Source: an uncultured Pseudomonadales bacterium (GTDB lineage Bacteria > Pseudomonadota > Gammaproteobacteria > Pseudomonadales > Cellvibrionaceae). Taken from it: DNA of 10,289 nucleotides. The notes under the pieces were generated by a model. It was not told where the DNA came from. It searched no databases and was given only the letters and a program-made list of their open reading frames with translations. Made by a program: the position numbers and the translations under genes. Every line of letters starts with the position of its first letter. Within the stretch, counting starts at the first letter, position 1. The stretch spans positions 1-10,289 of the forward strand of contig CALIUX010000111.1 of the NCBI GenBank assembly GCA_938048505.1, given 5' to 3'. Of the stretch, positions 5,910-10,289 are shown one piece after another.

Positions 5910-6350
5910 ATGAAAAAAGTAGAAGTGGTTGAAGCAGTAATTCTCGCTAAAAAAGAAAAAGGCTTAACATGGGGTGGCATTGCGGAAGCGCTTGGTATGG
6001 GCGAAGTATGGGTCACGTCAGCTTGTTTAGGTATGAATAGCATGCCAGAAGCGCCTGCCGAAAAATTATGTGAAGTGCTCGGTTTACCTGAAGGCGCAAA
6101 AGCCGCTCTCATGGAATTCCCGACTAAAACATGGGATGAAAGTATTCCTCAAGACCCATTAATTTATCGCCTTTATGAGGTGGTAGGTGTTTATGGTGAT
6201 ACCCTAAAAGAAGTCATTCAAGAGAAGTTTGGTGACGGTATTATGAGCGCAATTGATTTTACAATGGATGTTGATAAGCAAGAAGATCCTAAGGGTGATC
6301 GCGTTATACTGACTCTTAATGGCAAATTCTTGCCTTATAAAGCTTGGTAG
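5910..6350 (+). CDS. cynS: cyanate hydratase (cyanase)
   Basis: Cyanase converts cyanate and bicarbonate to carbamate and CO2. Carbamate then decays to ammonia and CO2, so the enzyme both detoxifies cyanate and supplies nitrogen. The protein has 146 residues against about 156 in E. coli. The N-terminal helix-turn-helix-like domain covers residues 1-75 (KGLTWGGIAEALGMGEVWV). The C-terminal catalytic domain runs from PLIYRLYEVV to the end (KFLPYKAW). The catalytic triad is R87, E90 and S113, with the same spacing as E. coli R96, E99 and S122. AGAGG (5899-5903) lies six bases before the ATG. There is no cynT (carbonic anhydrase), cynX or cynR next to it, so bicarbonate supply and regulation come from elsewhere. 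Two dyads lie upstream. The facing genes, a kinase/phosphatase and an FNT channel, fit a nitrogen-acquisition setting. Confidence 0.97.
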   Translation: MKKVEVVEAVILAKKEKGLTWGGIAEALGMGEVWVTSACLGMNSMPEAPAEKLCEVLGLPEGAKAALMEFPTKTWDESIPQDPLIYRLYEVVGVYGDTLKEVIQEKFGDGIMSAIDFTMDVDKQEDPKGDRVILTLNGKFLPYKAW

Positions 6351-6370
6351 TACTCTGTAATTAAAAATTA

Positions 6371-6422
6371 AATACTGAGCTTAATACTGAACTTGTTGTT
6401 GCGTTAAAGTTGTTGCGTTAAA
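6371..6422 (+). repeat. two adjoining tandem duplications after cynS
   Basis: AATACTGAGCTT (6371-6382) is followed at once by AATACTGAACTT (6383-6394), one mismatch in 12. Immediately after, GTTGTTGCGTTAAA occurs twice in perfect tandem (6395-6408 and 6409-6422). The second pair runs into the A-run of the minus-strand terminator. They look like recent slippage duplications in noncoding DNA. Confidence 0.7.
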
Positions 6423-6442
6423 AAAGCGGCTGTATTCAGCCG
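6420..6442 (-). terminator. rho-independent terminator of the kinase/phosphatase gene
   Basis: CGGCTG (6427-6432) and CAGCCG (6437-6442) form a perfect 6-bp GC-rich stem with a TATT loop. On the minus strand the stem is followed by C and then six Ts (6425-6420), the classic terminator order. It lies about 55 bases beyond the kinase/phosphatase stop codon. On the plus strand no U-tract follows, so it would not efficiently stop cynS transcripts. Confidence 0.75.
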
Positions 6443-6496
6443 TTGACGTAACGCGAGTTCGGTGTTTTTAGAATGCCTCAATGCAGGCTAGCACCG

Positions 6497-8236
6497 CTAA
6501 GCGATAAAAATAGCATATTGTCCTACAATGACAATCAGCAAGATAAGGGAAATTCCTTGCCAAAAACGCACAGGATTACGTTCTATCAAAGGAGGTTTTT
6601 TTCGTTGAAGGTATTGCTTATTAGGGTGGGTTAGTTCGTAGATGAATTCAGATACTTCAATGTAGCGCTTGTCTGGTCGTATCGCTACGGCTTTTTGAAT
6701 AGCATAATCTATCCATCCTGGAATATCAGGGTTATCTAGTGTCAAGGCGTGGTAACTGAGTTTTTGTTGGTCACGAGCGGTGCGTGTTCTGGCGATTCCA
6801 GAACCATACGGCAACCGGCCGGATAACATTTGATATGTTAATACACCTAATGAAAAAAGATCTGAACGGCTTGTACCGCTTTCCCCTATAAAATACTCTG
6901 GTGCAGTATATTGTGCCGTTCCCATGATACCTTCGTTGCTGGCTTTGATGTCTGTAATGCCCGCAACTTTTGTTGATCCAAAATCAATGATTTTCACAAC
7001 GCCTGATGCATCAATCATAATATTATTAGGGCGAATATCTTGATGAACCATTTCTTGCCGATGAAAAGCCTGCAGTCCTTTTGCAATTTGCTCTACGATT
7101 ATTCTTACCGCATCGATGGTCGGTTTTGGGTTGTCTAGCATCCATTGCGCGAGTGTTTTACCTTCAATATATTCTGTTACCGTATACAGGTATTGTGTAT
7201 CGGTCTTTTTTTCGACTGCTTTTAATATATGTGCATTATTTAAACGTTGAGCAATCCAATCTTCCATTAAAAAGCTTTCGAGGTGATCCTCGTTGTCTTT
7301 CATTTCTTCTGAAGGGATTTTTAATGCGACTTTTTGGTGGGTCTCTTGGTCTTGTGCAAGATATACATGACTGCGACTACTGATATATAGGTCGCGCAAA
7401 ATAGTATAACCCTCAAAACTTTTTCGCACTTGTAATTTAGGTGGAGACTGCAAGTGATTGAGCTGTGCATGGACTTCATTAATTTGATGAGAGGGAAGAC
7501 TTTCGATTTTGAGGAGCTGCAGTGTTAGATTGTCTGGGCTGCCAGCCTCATAGGCTTGAGTGACAAGGTTTTGTGTGGCGGTTGATATGTTGTCGTGAGT
7601 GAGTGTATTACAGGCATCAGTAATGGCATCTGTAGGTAAATATTCATATACACCATCTGTTGCCAGTAAAAATATATCCCCCTCATTGACAGTTATGCTC
7701 TGATAGTCCATTTCAAGATAATCATGTACGCCTAGAGCACGGGTTAAATAATGAATATCTTCTGAGACATCTCTGCGGTGATCTTTGGTGAGTTGTTCGA
7801 GCTTATTGTTATGAATGCGATAAATACGCGAATCACCACTATGAAAAATATGTGCTGTACGCGATTTAATCACGATTCCGCTAAACGTACAGATATAGCC
7901 TTTATCTTTATTAAAGCGATAGGGGCTCTGCTGTGTTTGAGAGTAGAGCCATGAGTTCATAGCCTTTAAAACACGATGCCCTGACGTTTTTACAGACCAT
8001 GCAGGTGAAGTTGAGTAGTAGTCGTTTATAAAATTGGTTACAGCAGCTTGACTGGCCTCTTGACTGACAGTGCTACTGCTGATGCCGTCAGCCAGCGCCA
8101 CGGTAATGCCTTTTGTGGTCAGTAGTGGCCCATTAGGGATGAGAGCACCATAAAAATCCTGGTTGAGTGTTTTCTGACCGGCTATTGAGTGTTGCCCTAA
8201 GCTAACGCTGAGTTGCTTGTTCATTCCACCTTCCAT
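6497..8236 (-). CDS. bifunctional PP2C phosphatase / Ser-Thr protein kinase, membrane-anchored
   Basis: This fusion carries opposing enzymes. Residues about 8-245 are a PP2C-type phosphatase with metal-binding acidic residues at D27, D50-G51 (ALADGISSS), D135 (HSGDSRIY), D194-G195 (LATDGVYE) and D235-N236 (SPDNLTL). Residues about 275-540 are a Hanks-type kinase: VALK lysine K306, catalytic loop HQDIRPNN (398-405), DFG (418-420), APE (445-447) and SDLFSLGV. The glycine-rich loop is degenerate, with ISSRSHVYLA in place of GxGxxG. The usual catalytic-loop lysine is Arg402. A basic stretch and one hydrophobic helix (558-579) end the protein, so both enzymes should face the cytoplasm. The likelier start is the Met at 8224, where GGAAGG stands four bases upstream; the Met at 8236 lacks a ribosome site. 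Similar fusions occur beside nitrate/nitrite assimilation genes in pseudomonads and relatives, and here an FNT channel gene lies upstream. The target protein is unknown. Confidence 0.93.
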   Translation of the reverse strand: MEGGMNKQLSVSLGQHSIAGQKTLNQDFYGALIPNGPLLTTKGITVALADGISSSTVSQEASQAAVTNFINDYYSTSPAWSVKTSGHRVLKAMNSWLYSQTQQSPYRFNKDKGYICTFSGIVIKSRTAHIFHSGDSRIYRIHNNKLEQLTKDHRRDVSEDIHYLTRALGVHDYLEMDYQSITVNEGDIFLLATDGVYEYLPTDAITDACNTLTHDNISTATQNLVTQAYEAGSPDNLTLQLLKIESLPSHQINEVHAQLNHLQSPPKLQVRKSFEGYTILRDLYISSRSHVYLAQDQETHQKVALKIPSEEMKDNEDHLESFLMEDWIAQRLNNAHILKAVEKKTDTQYLYTVTEYIEGKTLAQWMLDNPKPTIDAVRIIVEQIAKGLQAFHRQEMVHQDIRPNNIMIDASGVVKIIDFGSTKVAGITDIKASNEGIMGTAQYTAPEYFIGESGTSRSDLFSLGVLTYQMLSGRLPYGSGIARTRTARDQQKLSYHALTLDNPDIPGWIDYAIQKAVAIRPDKRYIEVSEFIYELTHPNKQYLQRKKPPLIERNPVRFWQGISLILLIVIVGQYAIFIA

Positions 8237-8313
8237 TTTATTTTCTACTGAGTCTTCTATTTTTTAAGGGTCTTTGTTAATGGTTTTTATTGATGCTCGT
8301 TAGCGCTATTGTC

Positions 8314-8319
8314 ATTATA
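8314..8319 (-). promoter_or_regulatory. possible -10 box for the kinase/phosphatase gene
   Basis: On the minus strand this reads TATAAT, a perfect -10 hexamer, about 80 bases before the gene and just past the FNT terminator. The -35 region, which would overlap the terminator stem, is poor. It suggests the kinase/phosphatase has its own promoter, perhaps needing an activator, besides any read-through from the FNT gene. Confidence 0.3.
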
Positions 8320-8330
8320 AAGCTTAAAAA

Positions 8331-8362
8331 AGCAAAAGCCCCCGCGGTTTAAGGCGAGGGCT
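8331..8362 (-). terminator. rho-independent terminator after the FNT gene
   Basis: AGCCCCCGC (8337-8345) pairs with GCGAGGGCT (8354-8362) with one C-A mismatch, giving an eight-pair GC-rich stem and an 8-base loop. On the minus strand it is followed by T-rich sequence (TTTTGC and then six Ts). It stands between the FNT channel gene and the kinase/phosphatase gene, so the two are probably not one simple operon, unless there is read-through. Confidence 0.7.
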
Positions 8363-8367
8363 CAATG

Positions 8368-8423
8368 TTTATCTCATGAGTGCCTATCAACACAAAATGG
8401 TGCTGATGGCTAACTGAGATAAA
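8368..8423 (-). ncRNA. long imperfect stem-loop in the FNT 3' untranslated region
   Basis: TTTATCTCA (8368-8376) is perfectly inverted as TGAGATAAA (8415-8423). Inside, GCCTATCAACAC (8382-8393) pairs with GTGCTGATGGC (8400-8410) with one bulge and one mismatch around a six-base loop. The whole forms a stem of about 20 pairs just after the FNT stop codon and just before the terminator hairpin. It may stabilise the mRNA end, bind protein, or be part of a 3'-derived small RNA; none of these roles is shown. Confidence 0.4.
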
Positions 8424-8426
8424 TGC

Positions 8427-9242
8427 TTACTTGTTTAATTTACGCTCTGGGTTGGTACGAACATGTGTCCAATACAATGGCAGCCCGACTAATAAGAGCC
8501 CGCCGGCCAGATTGCCTAATACGGTTGGGATTTCGTTCCAGATAAGGTAGTCAGAAATAGTAAAGTCACCACCCATGATCATAGAGAATGGGAACAAGAA
8601 CATGTTGACAATTGAATGCTCAAAGCCCATGAAGAAGAACAGCATAACAGGCATCCACATAGCCAACATTTTTGAGCCGGCAGACGTTGAAATCATAGCG
8701 CCAACAACACCCATTGACACCATCCAGTTACATAGCATGCCACGGATGAAAATAGTAAACCAACCAGCAACACCGTGCTCTTGGTAACCGAGTGTCCGTG
8801 ATTCCCCAATTGTACTCACTTTGGCTGCAAGGGCACCGCCATCAGTATTGTAGCCATAGGTTAGAATGAACGATGCAAAAAAGGCGGTTGTTAATGCGCC
8901 ACCAAAGTTGCCAATAAAGACAAGTCCCCAGTTGCGTAACATCTGACTCATGTTACAGCCAGGGCGTTTGTCTAGTAGTGAAAGCGGAACAAGTGTAAAA
9001 ACACCCGTTAACAGGTCAAACTTCATTAAATAAAGCATGATGAAGCCAACAGGGAAGAGCAATGATCCAACCAATAGATTGCCCGTTTTAACAATAACGG
9101 TGATAGCAAAAAAAGCTGCCAAGCCTAAGATGGCACCCGCCATAAAAGCGCGTACAAGTGTATCTTTGGTGGACATAAAAACCTTTTGCTCACCACTGTC
9201 AACCATTTTGGTGACAAACTCACTGGGTTCTATATAGGCCAT
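8427..9242 (-). CDS. formate/nitrite transporter (FNT) family channel
   Basis: This 271-residue inner-membrane protein has the normal FNT length and six predicted helices (about residues 30-51, 57-80, 103-129, 160-185, 192-219, 237-258). FNT proteins form pentamers that pass small monovalent anions such as formate, nitrite or hydrosulfide, with proton exchange at a central histidine. That residue is H209 in GFEHSIVNM, matching the family pore motif. RGMLCNWMVSMG (168-178 region) is the other family signature. AGGAG (complement of 9252-9256) and AAGG closer in support the start. Substrate cannot be fixed by sequence. The nearby cyanase and kinase/phosphatase make nitrite more likely than formate, and no formate-metabolism gene is seen. 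It ends in a long hairpin and a terminator. A small ORF overlaps its start. Confidence 0.92.
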   Translation of the reverse strand: MAYIEPSEFVTKMVDSGEQKVFMSTKDTLVRAFMAGAILGLAAFFAITVIVKTGNLLVGSLLFPVGFIMLYLMKFDLLTGVFTLVPLSLLDKRPGCNMSQMLRNWGLVFIGNFGGALTTAFFASFILTYGYNTDGGALAAKVSTIGESRTLGYQEHGVAGWFTIFIRGMLCNWMVSMGVVGAMISTSAGSKMLAMWMPVMLFFFMGFEHSIVNMFLFPFSMIMGGDFTISDYLIWNEIPTVLGNLAGGLLLVGLPLYWTHVRTNPERKLNK

Positions 9243-9376
9243 AAATGCCTTCTCCTGAAAAATAGTGTGATAAATGAAGTATTGCCTGAAACATCGTAAG
9301 GAATCTCCTGTACGTAGCGATCATAGCGAATAGCATGCCAATGACTTAATGTGATTAAAATGGCACTTAACGACAT
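9230..9376 (-). CDS. possible 48-residue upstream ORF overlapping the FNT start
   Basis: ATG at 9376 is preceded by GAGGTG (complement of 9381-9386) with a four-base gap, a good ribosome site. The frame runs 48 codons to TAG at 9230-9232, passing through the FNT ribosome site and overlapping its first 13 bases in a different frame. The peptide begins MSLSAILITLSHWHAIRYDR and ends FFRRRHLWPI. No homology is recognised. Its place suggests a translated leader that couples or gates translation of the channel. It could also be chance. Confidence 0.3.
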   Translation of the reverse strand: MSLSAILITLSHWHAIRYDRYVQEIPYDVSGNTSFITLFFRRRHLWPI

Positions 9377-9399
9377 TTTTCACCTCAATTGCACGTATA

Positions 9400-9636
9400 T
9401 TATGGCGCATAGTGATCATTGAGACTGTCTAATTGCGCCATGTTGGTGCGTATGTTTTGCTTGAGTTTCCAAAAATAGAAATGAAATGAGGAGGACACTC
9501 TTTTTTGTTGACTGACTGATAGTGCTTTTGGGGTGAATGCTTTAACTTTAGAAGGAGGCTTTAAAAAATGGCCGAGTCCTTTCGCCTGTCTTATTGCGAG
9601 CTCATGATTAAATATAACGTGTGAAATTTTCTGCAT
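9400..9636 (-). CDS. hypothetical 78-residue basic protein
   Basis: This frame begins at ATG 9636, 34 bases after the sppA stop, and ends at TAA 9400-9402. The protein is small, basic and has no signal peptide; the N-terminal part (MQKISHVIFNHELAIRQAK) looks like an amphipathic helix and is followed by GLGHFLKPPSKVKAF. The frame stays open for 13 codons upstream of the ATG with equally protein-like sequence, but no usual start codon is present there and the ATG has no clear ribosome site. It could be a real small gene trailing sppA, a decayed gene, or noncoding. I do not recognise a family. Confidence 0.35.
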   Translation of the reverse strand: MQKISHVIFNHELAIRQAKGLGHFLKPPSKVKAFTPKALSVSQQKRVSSSFHFYFWKLKQNIRTNMAQLDSLNDHYAP

Positions 9637-9655
9637 GTCATCATGAAAACGTATG

Positions 9656-9674
9656 GTAAGCGGTGCTGGCTTAC
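9656..9674 (-). terminator. weak hairpin at the sppA stop codon
   Basis: GTAAGC (9656-9661) pairs with GCTTAC (9669-9674), which includes the sppA stop codon, around a seven-base loop. On the minus strand only a short T-run (four Ts after ATACG) follows. It may be a poor terminator or simply a structured end. Confidence 0.25.
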
Positions 9675-10289
9675 TCTATGATTTTGCAATCCGTACAGAG
9701 TGCATAAATATCAGGGTTTGAGCTGTTATTCATTTGTTCTTTGAGTACTCTAACCATGGGTTCTTTATCAAGTAGGGACTGTGCGCTGGCAAAAAGTGAA
9801 AAGCCGCTTGATTTTGCCCAAAACGATCTGGGTAAAATTGAGTTCGCGCCCATCATCAGGCTTCTCATTATTTGCTCTGCAGGAGATAAGTCTTTTTCTA
9901 TACGTATGACTGCAGGATCATCTATTTTTGCGTAAGTGGCGAGTGCTTGAATAGCGTCTTGCAAGCTGCCGAGCTCATCTACTAGATTAATGTCTATCGC
10001 TTGTGTTCCAAGCCATACTCGACCTTCTGCTACCTTTTTGATCTCGTCTACAGTGGTTTTTCTGCTGTCAGCACTTAGTTTTAAAAATTTACAATAGATA
10101 GAATCTACGCTTGTTTGAAAAACTGCCTGAGATTGTGGCGTCATTTTGCGCTCTAATCGAAAAAGACCTGCCACCTCACTTGTAGCAAAACCATCATTAT
10201 TCACACCAATTTTCTCCAGTATTTGCTCAAAGGTAGGGATAATACTAAAGACCCCAATAGAGCCAGTAATGGTTGATTGAGTGGCCCAG
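9671..10289 (-). CDS. sppA: signal peptide peptidase SppA (protease IV), C-terminal part
   Basis: SppA is a membrane-bound serine protease that degrades cleaved signal peptides at the periplasmic face of the inner membrane. The frame is open to the window edge, beginning WATQSTITGSIGVF, so the gene starts to the right; the GTG at 10204 is internal. Matches to the long E. coli-type SppA are TGSIGVFSIIPTFEQIL, IGVNNDG, the AEGRVWLGTQAIDINLVDELG segment (E. coli has [21 protein letters not shown]) and a cysteine-bearing end, YALCTDCKIIE (E. coli YAFCLTCANMR). The catalytic serine (E. coli S409) and lysine (K209) both lie upstream, outside the window. About 205 residues are present, roughly the last third. 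No frameshift is seen. Confidence 0.93.
   Translation of the reverse strand, partial: WATQSTITGSIGVFSIIPTFEQILEKIGVNNDGFATSEVAGLFRLERKMTPQSQAVFQTSVDSIYCKFLKLSADSRKTTVDEIKKVAEGRVWLGTQAIDINLVDELGSLQDAIQALATYAKIDDPAVIRIEKDLSPAEQIMRSLMMGANSILPRSFWAKSSGFSLFASAQSLLDKEPMVRVLKEQMNNSSNPDIYALCTDCKIIE

Noticed and set aside
5885..6112. Minus-strand frame opposite cynS
   Set aside because: cynS is unambiguous and the frame has no ribosome site or domain.
7081..7383. Plus-strand frame inside the kinase/phosphatase gene
   Set aside because: It is opposite the well-supported kinase domain and has no recognisable features.
8575..9237. Plus-strand frames opposite the FNT gene (8575-8787, 9037-9237)
   Set aside because: They are shadows of a transmembrane gene, with compositions matching its reversed codons.
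9741..9935. Plus-strand frame opposite sppA
   Set aside because: It is covered by the sppA coding sequence, which matches the family to its last residues.
5000..10289. A defence system, mobile element or CRISPR array built around the kinase/phosphatase fusion
   Set aside because: Kinases occur in some phage-defence systems, but no nuclease, helicase, integrase, terminal inverted repeats or spacer-repeat arrays are present, and the neighbours are metabolic.

Overview
The window looks like chromosomal DNA of a marine-type gammaproteobacterium (Oceanospirillales-like). This is inferred from protein style and the moderately low GC; no marker gene fixes the genus. Gene spacing is ordinary. I see no transposase, phage gene, tRNA, rRNA or CRISPR array. 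Eight complete genes are well supported, one is cut at each edge, and three short ORFs are doubtful.

Left part (1-2529): the unrecognised 3' end of a gene entering from the left, a PlsC-like phospholipid acyltransferase with a plausible sigma-70 promoter, an AI-2E-family (PerM/TqsA-type) membrane transporter with its own terminator, and a 329-base spacer that may hold an ECF-type promoter.

Middle part (2530-5633): an ECF sigma factor and a small two-helix membrane protein of the DUF6768 type, separated by a hairpin with a U-tract. Then comes hisD (histidinol dehydrogenase) without other his genes beside it, preceded by 16-bp direct repeats. A DUF6942-like protein follows, carrying an in-frame 15-bp repeat expansion.

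Right part (5634-10289): cynS (cyanase) on the plus strand, facing two minus-strand genes. One encodes a PP2C phosphatase/Ser-Thr kinase fusion with a C-terminal membrane anchor; the other is a formate/nitrite (FNT) channel. Cyanate breakdown to ammonia, an FNT channel and a two-headed phospho-switch together suggest an inorganic nitrogen-acquisition region. The functional link is inference. The window ends with the C-terminal third of SppA (protease IV).

The points most worth following are the kinase/phosphatase fusion beside the FNT gene, a near-ideal LysR-type dyad and a second palindrome upstream of cynS, a possible upstream ORF overlapping the FNT start, a long 3'-UTR hairpin behind the FNT gene, and the ECF/DUF6768 module. 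No clearly new multi-gene system is evident.
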